Positions 10,490-19,515 of a stretch of DNA of 64,000 nt are shown here, one piece after another. The translations under genes were made by a program, and so were the position numbers. Origin of the DNA: DASQBT01 sp963746955 (GTDB lineage: Bacteria; Pseudomonadota; Gammaproteobacteria; Burkholderiales; Thiobacillaceae); the NCBI GenBank assembly GCA_963746955.1, contig CAVVDR010000004.1:1-64000 (forward strand), read 5' to 3'. Each line of letters begins with the position of its first letter. Position 1 is the stretch's first letter. A model generated the notes under the pieces. That model worked only from the letters and a program-made list of their open reading frames with translations, made no database searches and had not been told where the DNA came from.

Positions 10490-11392
10490 ATGTCCCGTCT
10501 GCAAGCAGTGAAAGATACCCTGCCAGCCCAGGCCACAGGATTTACCCATCTAACCACATTTTTTGACGAACACAATCAGATTGCGTGGAGCTACATGCAC
10601 GCGGAACCCAGGGCATGTTTCACTCACACACTTCTTTCCGATTATGTCGGGTGGTTTAGCCAGCTTGCCAGACGAATTGATGATCCCGATGCAAGCGACG
10701 TCAAATACATGGTCATCGCTTCCTCGACGCCTGGAGTCTACAACCTTGGTGGCGATTTGAATTTGTTCCGCCAGCTGATTGAGGCACGGAACCGTGACCA
10801 ACTGCTTAGCTACGCAAGAGCCTGCATTGACCCTGTTTACCACAATGCCACGCACCTGAACCGGCCCGGCCTGAAATCCATTACCCTGGTTCAGGGTGAT
10901 GCGCTGGGTGGCGGCTTTGAATGTGCGCTGTCAGGCAATGTGTTGGTGGCCGAACGCGGCTGCAAGATGGGTTTCCCGGAAATTCTGTTCAACCTGTTCC
11001 CCGGCATGGGAGCGATCACCCTGTTGGGACGGCGCATCGGACACCAGAAAGCCGAGCAGATCATTCTTTCCGGCAAGCTATACCTTGCAGAAGAACTGCA
11101 TGAACTGGGCGTGGTCGATGTGCTGGCTGAATCCGGGGAAGGAGAGGAGGCGGTCTATGAATACATTCGCCGGGAGGCCCGAGCACGCAACGGCACACTG
11201 GCATTGCGCGCCGCACGGGAAATCAGCCAGCCAATTTCGTATGTCGAACTGATGAAGATTGCTGAGGTTTGGGTCGATGCTGCCATGCGTCTGGAGCCCA
11301 AGGACCTGCGCATGATGGAACGGCTGGTTAGCCGACAAAACGGCAAGGCAGGAACTTCAACTGCCTTGAACTGCGCTCCGTTGGCTGGCTAG
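10490..11392 (+). CDS. rpfF: DSF synthase RpfF (crotonase family)
   Basis: RpfF makes the diffusible signal factor, a cis-2-unsaturated fatty acid, from 3-hydroxyacyl-ACP by combined dehydratase and thioesterase activity. The 300-residue protein is a crotonase-fold enzyme with NLGGDLNLF, the oxyanion loop LVQGDALGGGFE and NLFPGMGA. The two catalytic glutamates of Xanthomonas RpfF (Glu141 and Glu161) correspond to Glu144 and Glu164 here, with the same spacing of 20. A strong AAGGAG ribosome site precedes the ATG. The gene converges on rpfC and overlaps its 3' end by 36 bases, the same convergent layout as in Xanthomonas. General enoyl-CoA hydratase is less likely because of the RpfF-specific N-terminus (IAWSYMHAEPRACF). 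Confidence 0.93.
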   Translation: MSRLQAVKDTLPAQATGFTHLTTFFDEHNQIAWSYMHAEPRACFTHTLLSDYVGWFSQLARRIDDPDASDVKYMVIASSTPGVYNLGGDLNLFRQLIEARNRDQLLSYARACIDPVYHNATHLNRPGLKSITLVQGDALGGGFECALSGNVLVAERGCKMGFPEILFNLFPGMGAITLLGRRIGHQKAEQIILSGKLYLAEELHELGVVDVLAESGEGEEAVYEYIRREARARNGTLALRAAREISQPISYVELMKIAEVWVDAAMRLEPKDLRMMERLVSRQNGKAGTSTALNCAPLAG

Positions 11393-13900
11393 GTAGTCAT
11401 CGAGGGCGGCCTTGGCACTGTCCAAGGCGGCCCGCACCGCGGTTAGCTTTTCCCTGGCCACAGTCTGGCCGATTTCGTAGGGTTTGATGCGTTCCGCATC
11501 GATACACACCGCCGCCAACACTCCGCAGCCTACATCCCTCGCGCCCCCTTTCAACATGTGGAGATGGTCTTTCCAGGCCCCATAATCCTCGGCCGACAAA
11601 GCTGATTCTGCTTCCACGTAAGACCGCTCTGCGTCCTCCTTGAATCCACCGACCAGATCGCGGACAAAATCCAGGCCACCTGCCAACTCAGCCAACTCGC
11701 GCAAAACATCCTGGTCCACCACAGTCTGTTTCCGCTGCTGTCCCTGGTTGGCCGATACGGCTTCGGATTTTTCCTGACCGGTCAGTTTGGCCAGGACTTC
11801 CATCAGACTGCGGCTATTAACCGGCTTGGTCAGAAAAGTGTCCACCCCGGCCTCGGTACAAATCTGCTGAGCCTCTTGTGTTGCATCTGCTGTCAGCATG
11901 ATCAGGGGAAGATGCCCATGCTCCATAAAGCGCCAGCGCTTGGCCACTTCCGGTCCGGAAAACTTCGGCATGTGCATGTCCAGAATAGCCGCGCTAAATT
12001 TCTCCCGGCTGGTTTCCAACAAGGAGAGGGCCTCCTCTCCGTCCCGCGCCACCACCACTTCGTGACCGGCTGTTTCAAGCAAGCCCCTGATTACCCGCTG
12101 ATTGACCGGATTATCTTCCGCCACCAACAGTCGCAACCTGTATTGGCCGCCAGCCTTGGCCTGAAAGTGTTCTGCCAGGGAAACCACGTTTTCCGGCAGT
12201 TCGGTTTCGGTCGCCGCCGCATGCAGCGTGTTGAACAACAGCGTCGGGTTGATCGGCGCCTTTAGCACTGCGGAATAGCCCATTTGCAGCCAGTCGGCGT
12301 CCGCTACAGGATGCTCTGAGTCGTTGTCAACCAGGATGACCGGCACCTTGCGCGGACAGTCTTGCAGCAACTGAATAAATGATTGGGCCTGGGTGCCCAG
12401 TTGCTGGCGCTCTACTAACACCGCCCGCAAGTCCTGCATCGTGCCTTCAGTCAGGCCGGACAGAATCGAAATGGGCGTGCTTACCGGCACGACTTCTCCC
12501 GCCCAGCCGCGAATCAAATCGGCGAGGCGCACGCGTAATTCGGCGTTGGCCAGGACCCCGACTTGCAACCGGACAAGTGTCTTGTCCAGGTCCTGGGTTG
12601 CATCCTGCTCTTCCGTCTGGATGGCGGGCAATTCAAGCCAGAACGTACTGCCTTCCCCCACTCGGCTGGAGAAACCGATGCGTCCGCCCATCAGTTCAAC
12701 CAGCTGCTTGGAAATTGCGGTCCCTAGCCCGGTTCCACCAAAACGACGGGTAATCGAGGCGTCGGCCTGATTGAAACTTTCGAATATCCGCGACTGGGCA
12801 TGCTCGGCAATGCCGATGCCAGTATCCACCACTTCAAACCGCAGTTTGAGCTTGGTTCCGAGACCCTGCGGCCGGACATACACGTCGACCCTACCATGTT
12901 CGGTGAACTTGATGGCATTACCGATCAGATTGATCAAGACCTGCCGCACGTGGCGTGCATCGCCACGGAGCTGAAACGGCGTTTGCGGCGCGATGTGACT
13001 GGCCAGAACCAGCCCCTTCTTGCTTGCTTGCGGTTCCAGCATCAGCACCGTGCGGTTTACCAGGCGGTGAAGGTCATAATCCACGCTTTCCACCATCTGT
13101 TTTCCCGCTTCGATGCGGGAGATATCCAATACATTTTCGATCAACTTGAGCAGAGTGTCCGCCGATGATCGAATGACCCCGGTCAGTTCCTTTTGTTCAC
13201 GGTTAAGCGGGGTTTCCGTCAGGAGATCAGCCACACCTATCACACCGTTGAGCGGAGTTCGCAATTCATGAGTCATGTTGGCCAGAAACTGGGATTTGGC
13301 GGCGTTGGCGGCCTGCGCCTGCTTGACTGCACCATGCAACTGTCTTAGCAGCGAGGACGTGTAGGCCGGCACCGCAATCATGGACAGCATGAACGCCCAG
13401 CCGATGGTCTCGTGGTCGTGCCAATATGGAGACGCCAGCATTACCCAGACAAATCCCGCGATGGCAAGGATTGCGGAGGCCAATAGGTATTTCACGCCAT
13501 AGCGAAACCCATTTCCCAGGGTGACCCATAGATAGACCACCAACAGCGGACTGCCCGATTCACCCGCATGTATCATCAAATAGGACGCGGTAGAAAAATC
13601 GAGCACCATTCCCAATAGGCGGCGGACAGGCACTGCGGACTTGCTCATGGCAACGACCGCCAGCAGGACCGTGGAAACGGCAACGAATGCCAGACTGACG
13701 AGTTGCGCGTGCTCACGCGACGGACCATCAAGTTGGGCAATCGGGCTGGAAAAAAACCCGTAAAACCCCAAGCCGATAAGCACCCGGATAAGGGCCTGCT
13801 GAAACTCCGTGTCCGGGCGGGCTCGTATCCGCTGGCTGATGTCCGCCACGGCGTCACGCATCAGGCTCCGCATGGTGGGTGGGGCGTCAGGTATTTGCAT
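11357..13900 (-). CDS. rpfC: DSF sensor RpfC, hybrid histidine kinase
   Basis: RpfC senses DSF in the inner membrane and phosphorylates RpfG. The protein (847 residues from the ATG at 13900) has about five N-terminal membrane segments of the RpfC type, a HisKA domain with the H-box FLANMTHELRTPLNG, an HATPase with GTGLGTAIS, a degenerate receiver-like stretch of about 120 residues, a true receiver (VAEDNPVNQ, ILDMHMP, LTKP) and a C-terminal Hpt domain with HMLKGGA. It is longer than I recall for Xanthomonas RpfC (about 726), and the extra length is mainly the degenerate receiver. The start overlaps the rpfG stop by 14 bases, implying translational coupling. A later start at MRSLM is possible. 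Confidence 0.92.
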   Translation of the reverse strand: MQIPDAPPTMRSLMRDAVADISQRIRARPDTEFQQALIRVLIGLGFYGFFSSPIAQLDGPSREHAQLVSLAFVAVSTVLLAVVAMSKSAVPVRRLLGMVLDFSTASYLMIHAGESGSPLLVVYLWVTLGNGFRYGVKYLLASAILAIAGFVWVMLASPYWHDHETIGWAFMLSMIAVPAYTSSLLRQLHGAVKQAQAANAAKSQFLANMTHELRTPLNGVIGVADLLTETPLNREQKELTGVIRSSADTLLKLIENVLDISRIEAGKQMVESVDYDLHRLVNRTVLMLEPQASKKGLVLASHIAPQTPFQLRGDARHVRQVLINLIGNAIKFTEHGRVDVYVRPQGLGTKLKLRFEVVDTGIGIAEHAQSRIFESFNQADASITRRFGGTGLGTAISKQLVELMGGRIGFSSRVGEGSTFWLELPAIQTEEQDATQDLDKTLVRLQVGVLANAELRVRLADLIRGWAGEVVPVSTPISILSGLTEGTMQDLRAVLVERQQLGTQAQSFIQLLQDCPRKVPVILVDNDSEHPVADADWLQMGYSAVLKAPINPTLLFNTLHAAATETELPENVVSLAEHFQAKAGGQYRLRLLVAEDNPVNQRVIRGLLETAGHEVVVARDGEEALSLLETSREKFSAAILDMHMPKFSGPEVAKRWRFMEHGHLPLIMLTADATQEAQQICTEAGVDTFLTKPVNSRSLMEVLAKLTGQEKSEAVSANQGQQRKQTVVDQDVLRELAELAGGLDFVRDLVGGFKEDAERSYVEAESALSAEDYGAWKDHLHMLKGGARDVGCGVLAAVCIDAERIKPYEIGQTVAREKLTAVRAALDSAKAALDDYLASQRSAVQGS

Positions 13901-15032
13901 CCGGGTACTCTTGCATGATTTGGGCCACTTCATCCAGCCGGACCAGGAAGGCATGGGCGCAATCGGGGTCAAAATGGCTGCCGATCTGGCTCTTGATCCA
14001 GTCCAATGCCTCCTGCATGGACCAGGCCTTCTTGTAGGTCCTGACCGAGGTCAGCGCATCGAACACATCCGCCACCGCTGCAATGCGCGCCGGCAGAGGA
14101 ATGGAGTCGCCAGCCAAGCCTTGCGGATAGCCGGTGCCGTCGAATTTTTCGTGATGGCCAAGCGCAATTATCGCACCCATCTGCAAAAAGCGCGAAGGGC
14201 TGTCCGACAGGATCTCATAGCCGATGCCGGGGTGCCGGCGCATGATCAGGATTTCTTCTTCGGTAAGAGGGCCGGGTTTGCGCAGGATCTCGTCTGGTAT
14301 GCCGATCTTTCCGATGTCATGCATGGGCGCCGCGGATTCAATCTCGTCGCATTCCATCGCAGTCAGTTTGAGTTCTTCGGCAATGGCGCGGGCAAATTTT
14401 GCCATGCGGATGATATGGCAGCCGGTTTGCTGATCCCGGTATTCCCCCGCGCGCGCCAATCTCAACAAGGTTTCCTGCTCGCGCATCTGAATATCCCGGG
14501 TCGCCTGCATGACCTGCTCTTCCAGCCATTTCGCCCGGTCGGTCACGACACGCTGACTGCGCCTGAGCGCCAACAAGTTGCGGCACCGGGCCCGGCATTC
14601 CTGGGGATCGATCGGCCGGGTGAGAAAGTCCGTCGCTCCGGATTCCAGCGCGAGATAGCGAATCTGCCGGTCTTCCACCACGGTAACGATGACTATCGGC
14701 ACGTCAACCAGCTTGGGCAACGCGCGCAGTCGCCGGGTGAATTCCACTCCGTCCATGCCCGGCATTCGATAGTCGGAAATAATAAGGTCCGGGGTCAATT
14801 CGGCAGCCCTCGCCAATGCTTGCTTGGGATCGGCATAACTTTCCACCAGCAATCCCTGGTCGAGGGAACGGGCCAAGCCTTCGAGCAGACTTCGAGCGGT
14901 ACCGCGGTCGTCTACAATCATGACAAAACCGCCGGGCCATTCCGGGCGAACTGAATCTTCAGGGGAAAGCTTACTGCCGGTGTTTTCGACTGAATGCAAA
15001 CGGGGACGATGAATGCTCAAAGAGTTCTCCAC
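13887..15032 (-). CDS. rpfG: RpfG, response regulator with HD-GYP c-di-GMP phosphodiesterase
   Basis: RpfG couples DSF sensing to c-di-GMP breakdown. The 381-residue protein has a receiver domain (MIVDDRGTARS, phospho-acceptor in ISDYRMPGMDG, Lys replaced by FLTRPID) and an HD-GYP domain with HDIGKIGIPD, RRHPGIGYEIL, HHEKFDGTGYP and ARIAAVADVFDALTS. The receiver's usual KP is TRP here, a small departure from the consensus. The first possible start is GTG at 15032; a TTG at 15020 has a better-placed GGAG, so the exact start is unsure. It is the first gene of the rpfG-rpfC operon. Xanthomonas often has rpfH between these two genes; it is absent here. Confidence 0.93.
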   Translation of the reverse strand: MENSLSIHRPRLHSVENTGSKLSPEDSVRPEWPGGFVMIVDDRGTARSLLEGLARSLDQGLLVESYADPKQALARAAELTPDLIISDYRMPGMDGVEFTRRLRALPKLVDVPIVIVTVVEDRQIRYLALESGATDFLTRPIDPQECRARCRNLLALRRSQRVVTDRAKWLEEQVMQATRDIQMREQETLLRLARAGEYRDQQTGCHIIRMAKFARAIAEELKLTAMECDEIESAAPMHDIGKIGIPDEILRKPGPLTEEEILIMRRHPGIGYEILSDSPSRFLQMGAIIALGHHEKFDGTGYPQGLAGDSIPLPARIAAVADVFDALTSVRTYKKAWSMQEALDWIKSQIGSHFDPDCAHAFLVRLDEVAQIMQEYPDANT

Positions 15033-15163
15033 TCGGCGTTAGCATTGGGCGCAAAGGGCGCAAATTCCGCGCACTAACGAGAGTATAAAACGGTATTTAT
15101 AAGTCTGAATTTAGCCTCAAGCCAGCAATTTATTACCTCAATCGAACGAGACTTGGAGAAAAC

Positions 15164-15904
15164 ATGAGAAGTGTTTTGATTTTATTGGCTTTTATAAGCA
15201 CGCTGCTTGCACAGCCCAGCGCTGCCTCGGACTATGCCCGAGAAAAAAAATGGGCGGATGAGGTCGTTCCGGGGCTCGTGGTGGGTGATGCGATCTACCT
15301 CAAGCAGGCCAACCAGCATGAATTTCTGGCGCTCTACACTCCAGGGAAGGACACGAAACGTGCGGTTGTGCTGGTGCATGGCATGGGAGTGCATCCTGAT
15401 TGGGGCCTGATCGGCGTATTGCGCGCGGCGCTGGCCGATCAAGGCTACACGACGCTGTCGATACAAATGCCAGTGCTTAAGAACGAGGCCGAAAGCAGTG
15501 ACTACCTGCCCAATTTCCCCGAGGCCAGGGAACGCCTGAAATTGGCAGTCAATTTTCTAAAGGCCAAGGGCTACAATCGCATTGCGATTGTGTCTCACAG
15601 CCTGGGCTCACGGATGGCGTATTCCTACCTGACCAATAATCCCGACCCGACGATTAAGGCCTGGGTTGCAGCGGGTATTGGAGGGAAGGAGGATTTCAGG
15701 AGGCTCCATCTGCCGGTTCTTGATCTCTATGGGGAGCATGACCTCCCTGAGGTGCTCGCTGGCGCAAACGCGCGCAAAGGAGCCCTAATGGGCAAAGCAG
15801 GAAGTCGGCAGCAGCTCATGCCCGGGGCCGACCACTTCTATACCGGAATGGATAACGAGTTGATCAAGGTGGTGACGGAATACCTGAACGCAAACTTCAA
15901 CTAG
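15164..15904 (+). CDS. Secreted alpha/beta-hydrolase-like protein (DUF3530 type)
   Basis: A 246-residue protein with a clear signal peptide (hydrophobic LILLAFISTLLA then an Ala-x-Ala-like site near residue 21). The body has an alpha/beta-hydrolase pattern: VVLVHGMGVHPDW, SIQMPVL, IVSHSLGSRMA as nucleophile elbow, LDLYGEHDLP and a late MPGADHFY giving Ser, Asp and His candidates. This fits the DUF3530 group of exported hydrolase-like proteins in proteobacteria. It is divergent from rpfG with 131 bases between them, and converges on purC, overlapping its end by eight bases. A link to DSF (an acyl signal) is possible but is only suggested by position. Confidence 0.75.
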   Translation: MRSVLILLAFISTLLAQPSAASDYAREKKWADEVVPGLVVGDAIYLKQANQHEFLALYTPGKDTKRAVVLVHGMGVHPDWGLIGVLRAALADQGYTTLSIQMPVLKNEAESSDYLPNFPEARERLKLAVNFLKAKGYNRIAIVSHSLGSRMAYSYLTNNPDPTIKAWVAAGIGGKEDFRRLHLPVLDLYGEHDLPEVLAGANARKGALMGKAGSRQQLMPGADHFYTGMDNELIKVVTEYLNANFN

Positions 15905-16778
15905 TCAGGCGTCGCAAGGCTTCCTGATATTTCTTTGCAGTCTGCCGTACCACTTCGTCCGGCAGCGCAGGCCCCGGCGGCTGTTTGTTCCAACCGCTCG
16001 CCTCCAGCCAGTCGCGCACAAACTGCTTGTCAAAACTGGGCGGATTGGTACCGGGCCGATACCGGTCCGATGGCCAGAATCGGGAAGAATCAGGGGTCAG
16101 CACCTCATCGATCAGATGCAGGCGCCCTTGTTCATCCAGACCAAACTCGAACTTGGTATCGGCAATGATGATGCCGCGACTCGCCGCGTATTCCGCCGCC
16201 CGCTTGTAGAGCGCGAGGCTGACATCGCGCACCTGGGTCGCAAGCGGCTTGCCCAACATTTCTTCACAGCGGGCAAAGTCGATGTTTTCGTCATGTTGGC
16301 CCAATTCGGCTTTGGTGGAAGGCGTGAACAGAGGTTCGGGCAGCTTATCCGCCTGGCGCAGCCCGGCAGGCAGAGAAACGCCGCACAACCGGCCCGCCCG
16401 CTGGTAGTCCGCCCAACCGGAACCTGCGAGATAGCCTCGCACAATGGCCTCCACCGGCAAGGGCTTGAGGCGCTTGACCACCATGGCCCGGCCTGTGACC
16501 TGATCGCACTCTTCGGCCTTTAGCACCGATTCCGGCGCCTGTCCGGTTAACTGGTCGGGAAGGAAGCCGGCCAACTTGCCAAACCAGAATTGCGAAACCG
16601 CCGTCAGCACCCGTCCTTTGCCCGGTATGGGGGTGGGCATCACGACATCGAAAGCGGACAGACGATCTGTGGTGACGATGAGCAAGCGTCTGTCATCCAC
16701 CGCGTAAATGTCGCGCACCTTGCCTCTGGATATGAGCGGCAGGCTCTCGATGGAGGACTCGAACAGGGGGGCGGTCAT
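15897..16778 (-). CDS. purC: Phosphoribosylaminoimidazole-succinocarboxamide synthase
   Basis: PurC (SAICAR synthase) joins aspartate to CAIR with ATP in purine synthesis. The 293-residue protein begins MTAPLFESSIESLP and shows SRGKVRDIYAVDD, the LSAFDVVMPTPIPGKG segment, PVEAIVRGYLAGSGW and LIDEVLTPDSSRFWP, all family signatures. The ATG at 16778 is chosen because homologues begin there; the frame is open further upstream without conservation. Length is that of the longer (yeast-like) SAICAR synthase type common in betaproteobacteria. It is divergent from purM; about 210 bases between them may hold shared purine-responsive promoters. Confidence 0.95.
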   Translation of the reverse strand: MTAPLFESSIESLPLISRGKVRDIYAVDDRRLLIVTTDRLSAFDVVMPTPIPGKGRVLTAVSQFWFGKLAGFLPDQLTGQAPESVLKAEECDQVTGRAMVVKRLKPLPVEAIVRGYLAGSGWADYQRAGRLCGVSLPAGLRQADKLPEPLFTPSTKAELGQHDENIDFARCEEMLGKPLATQVRDVSLALYKRAAEYAASRGIIIADTKFEFGLDEQGRLHLIDEVLTPDSSRFWPSDRYRPGTNPPSFDKQFVRDWLEASGWNKQPPGPALPDEVVRQTAKKYQEALRRLTS

Positions 16779-16988
16779 GGCAAAGGCCGGGGACGAAAGT
16801 TTGGCATTATAGTCGCCCCGGTAGGCTGAAGCTTGCACGTACGCCGCGCGCAGGTAGCGCAGGGCCGCCAGCAGCAACGCCGCCATGGGCAGGACCGGTC
16901 AGGCGGCCAGTACCAGCCAGGTGAGGTTTTCGGGGCGCGAGAAGCTCATAGACGGTAAAATGCCGGACTTGGATCAACCGAGTCTAAA

Positions 16989-18017
16989 GTGACTTCCATT
17001 TCTTACAAAGATGCCGGGGTCGACATCGATGCAGGCGATGCCTTGGTGGAGCGGATCAAGCCCCTTGCGAGGGCCACCTACCGACCCGAGGTGCTGACCG
17101 GCATAGGAGGCTTTGGCGCTGTCATCGAAATCTCCAAGAGATTTCGCGAACCGGTGCTGGTATCCGGCACCGATGGCGTGGGCACGAAGCTCAAGCTGGC
17201 CTTCCAATTCAACAAACATGGCACCGTGGGCATCGACTTGGTAGCCATGAGCGTCAACGACATTTTGGTGCAGGGGGCCGAACCGCTGTTCTTCCTCGAC
17301 TACTTCGCCACCGGAAGACTGGATGTGGACAACGCCGAAGCCGTGATAGCCGGTATAGCCGCAGGATGCAAGCAGGCGGGCTGTGCGCTGATCGGCGGTG
17401 AGACGGCGGAAATGCCCGGCATGTATCCGGACGGTGAATACGACCTGGCAGGCTTCGCAGTGGGGGTGGCGGAAAAATCCAAATTGATTGACGGCCGCAA
17501 TATCCTGCCCGGCGACTCGGTGCTGGGTCTGGCTTCCAGCGGCTGCCATTCCAACGGCTATTCCCTGGTGCGCAAACTCCTGCAAGCCAGCGGCGCAGAC
17601 CTCCGGGCGGATTTTCATGGCCGGCCATTCGTCGATGTGTTGATGGCGCCCACCCGCATTTACGTAAAGCCCCTGCTCGATCTGATGCAGACCCTGCCGG
17701 TGAAGGGATTGGCGCACATCACTGGAGGTGGCCTCACGGGCAATATACCGCGCGTGCTGCCAGATACTTGTGCCGCAACCTTGCAGCGCAGTGCCTGGAC
17801 ATGGAGTCCTCTATTCGACTGGCTGCAATCCACCGCAAACATTGACAATGCCGAAATGTACCGCACCTTCAATTGCGGCATCGGCATGGTGGCGGTCGTT
17901 GCACCAGAAGACGCCGAGACGGCCCTTGCCCGCCTGCTGGCTGCGGGCGAAACCGCGTGGAAGATCGGTGAAATCATCGAGCGTCCAGCCGACGGTGAGC
18001 GGGTCACAATCGGATAG
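16989..18017 (+). CDS. purM: Phosphoribosylformylglycinamidine cyclo-ligase
   Basis: PurM (AIR synthetase) closes the imidazole ring using ATP. The 342-residue protein carries SYKDAGVDIDAGD, VSGTDGVGTKLKLAF, SVNDILVQGAEPLFFLDYFA, GGETAEMPGMY and HITGGGLTGNIPRVLP, which together are diagnostic. The start is GTG at 16989, matching the family N-terminus (TSISYKDAGV). It is followed after 82 bases by purN, so the two probably form an operon for consecutive parts of the purine pathway. Confidence 0.96.
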   Translation: MTSISYKDAGVDIDAGDALVERIKPLARATYRPEVLTGIGGFGAVIEISKRFREPVLVSGTDGVGTKLKLAFQFNKHGTVGIDLVAMSVNDILVQGAEPLFFLDYFATGRLDVDNAEAVIAGIAAGCKQAGCALIGGETAEMPGMYPDGEYDLAGFAVGVAEKSKLIDGRNILPGDSVLGLASSGCHSNGYSLVRKLLQASGADLRADFHGRPFVDVLMAPTRIYVKPLLDLMQTLPVKGLAHITGGGLTGNIPRVLPDTCAATLQRSAWTWSPLFDWLQSTANIDNAEMYRTFNCGIGMVAVVAPEDAETALARLLAAGETAWKIGEIIERPADGERVTIG

Positions 18018-18099
18018 TCCGCTTGGCGGAGCTGGCGAGAGAATTTCCTTGATGCTTGCTCCGCCTGTCCTCTTGTTCTCCATGTCCCATATTCGATAA

Positions 18100-18738
18100 A
18101 TGATCAAAGCTGTTGTTCTTCTATCCGGGCGCGGCAGCAATCTAAAGGCGCTGCTTGAGTCAGACCTGCCGGTGACTTTCGCCGCCGTCATCAGCAACCG
18201 GGCCGATGCGCCCGGCCTGGACCACGCGAGACGGCATGGCATTCCCGCCCTTGCCCTGGATTACCGGGCCTACTCCAGCCGGGAGGCATTCGACCAGATT
18301 CTGGCTTCACGAATCGACGAGGCCGGTGCCGACCTCGTGATTCTGGCCGGTTACATGCGCATCCTTAGCAAAGCCTTCGTGGACCATTACCAGGGTCGGC
18401 TGCTCAATATCCATCCTTCGCTGCTTCCGGCCTTCCCGGGTCTGAACACGCACGCACAAGCATTGGCGGAAGGGGTCAAGATTCACGGCTGCACTGTGCA
18501 TTTTGTCGAGCCCCGATTGGACCACGGCCCCATCATCATTCAGGCTGCCGTGCCGGTGTTGCCCGAAGACACGCCGGAGACACTGGCTGCGCGCGTTTTG
18601 GCCGAAGAGCACCGGATTTATCCCTTGGCGGTGCGCTGGTTTGCGCAACATCGACTCGTCATTTCGGACGGGATCGTGAACGTCAAGGGAGAAACAGCGT
18701 CACAGGCACTATGTTCCGTTACCTTTCCGCATGATTGA
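18100..18738 (+). CDS. purN: Phosphoribosylglycinamide formyltransferase
   Basis: PurN transfers a formyl group from 10-formyl-THF to GAR. The 212-residue protein shows VVLLSGRGSNLKALL, ILAGYMRILS, the catalytic region NIHPSLLPAFPGLNTHAQAL and GCTVHFVEPRLDHGPII with the Asp of the active site. The N-terminus matches the family. It overlaps the following DUF3108 gene by eight bases, an arrangement frequent in betaproteobacteria, which suggests co-translation. Confidence 0.96.
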   Translation: MIKAVVLLSGRGSNLKALLESDLPVTFAAVISNRADAPGLDHARRHGIPALALDYRAYSSREAFDQILASRIDEAGADLVILAGYMRILSKAFVDHYQGRLLNIHPSLLPAFPGLNTHAQALAEGVKIHGCTVHFVEPRLDHGPIIIQAAVPVLPEDTPETLAARVLAEEHRIYPLAVRWFAQHRLVISDGIVNVKGETASQALCSVTFPHD

Positions 18739-19444
18739 GATGATCCGACTCTTTCTGTCAGCGCTGACTTTTTTTCTGGCCTGCTCGGCAGGTGCGGCGT
18801 CCCCGGCTGGCTCAAGCTTCACGGCGGTCTACAGCCTGGCCCGCAATGGCATCGAATTGGGCGAGGTTACGGACGCTTTCCGGAGAACCGGTGAACGTTA
18901 TTCTCTGGTGAGCGAGAGTCGGGCGACTGGAGCCCTGAAGTACATACTACCCGGGACCAACCGTCTGGAAAGCCATGGAATGATTTCCAACAATAGTCTT
19001 TTCCCTACCCTTTACCGCCGCCTGCGCAGCGACAACCCGAAAAAGACCGACCAGGTCGAGTTCGACTGGAAGGCGATGTCGCTCACCCTCAGGCACAACA
19101 ATCTGGTAAGGCAGGAATCATTGTCCGCGGGAACGCAGGACAACCTTTCCCAGATCTACTCGTTCCTGTATCTGCCCAGCCTGCCGGACAAGGTTGTGGT
19201 CCCCATCGCCAATGGCAAGGATGTGGACATTTATCGCTACAACCGGTACCCCGCCTCCGCCCTGACAACGCCGGCCGGCACATTTGATGTGGTCGAGTAC
19301 CGCCGCGATGCCGCTCCGGGGCAAAAGGCGATCTCGGTCTGGATCAGCCGCGACCTGCCACATCTGCCAGTCAAGATTCGCGTGGTGGAGGACGGTGTGC
19401 GCGTTGAGCAAGAACTCACCTCCCTGACCAAAGCCGGGGGTTAG
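18731..19444 (+). CDS. Exported DUF3108 protein
   Basis: A 237-residue protein with an N-terminal signal peptide (LFLSALTFFLACSAGAAS). The mature part has the DUF3108 pattern: FTAVYSLARNGIELGEV, then beta-rich repeats ending in VWISRDLPHLPVKIRV. The Cys in the signal region (LACSAG) could even allow lipid attachment, but the context is not a clean lipobox. The function is not known; the fold resembles lipoprotein-localisation or outer-membrane-associated proteins. It is translationally coupled to purN, which is a synteny trait rather than a functional clue. Confidence 0.8.
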   Translation: MIEMIRLFLSALTFFLACSAGAASPAGSSFTAVYSLARNGIELGEVTDAFRRTGERYSLVSESRATGALKYILPGTNRLESHGMISNNSLFPTLYRRLRSDNPKKTDQVEFDWKAMSLTLRHNNLVRQESLSAGTQDNLSQIYSFLYLPSLPDKVVVPIANGKDVDIYRYNRYPASALTTPAGTFDVVEYRRDAAPGQKAISVWISRDLPHLPVKIRVVEDGVRVEQELTSLTKAGG

Positions 19445-19515
19445 ATCCGGGGCGGGCAGCCGTGAACGGACTGGCGGGAGTACTTGCCGGAAGCCAGGCG
19501 ATTTGAAACCCGCGA

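Noticed and set aside
13809..14954. Long open frame of 381 codons on the + strand opposite rpfG
   Set aside because: It mirrors a well-supported HD-GYP gene, lacks a ribosome site and reads as low-complexity Gly/His/Arg-rich sequence. High GC content gives such shadows.
16779..16988. Short hydrophobic reading on the minus strand upstream of purC (starts near 16950, MSFSRPENLTWLVLAA)
   Set aside because: It stops after 16 residues; the following purC-frame extension is hydrophobic but precedes the family start. At most a decayed fragment.
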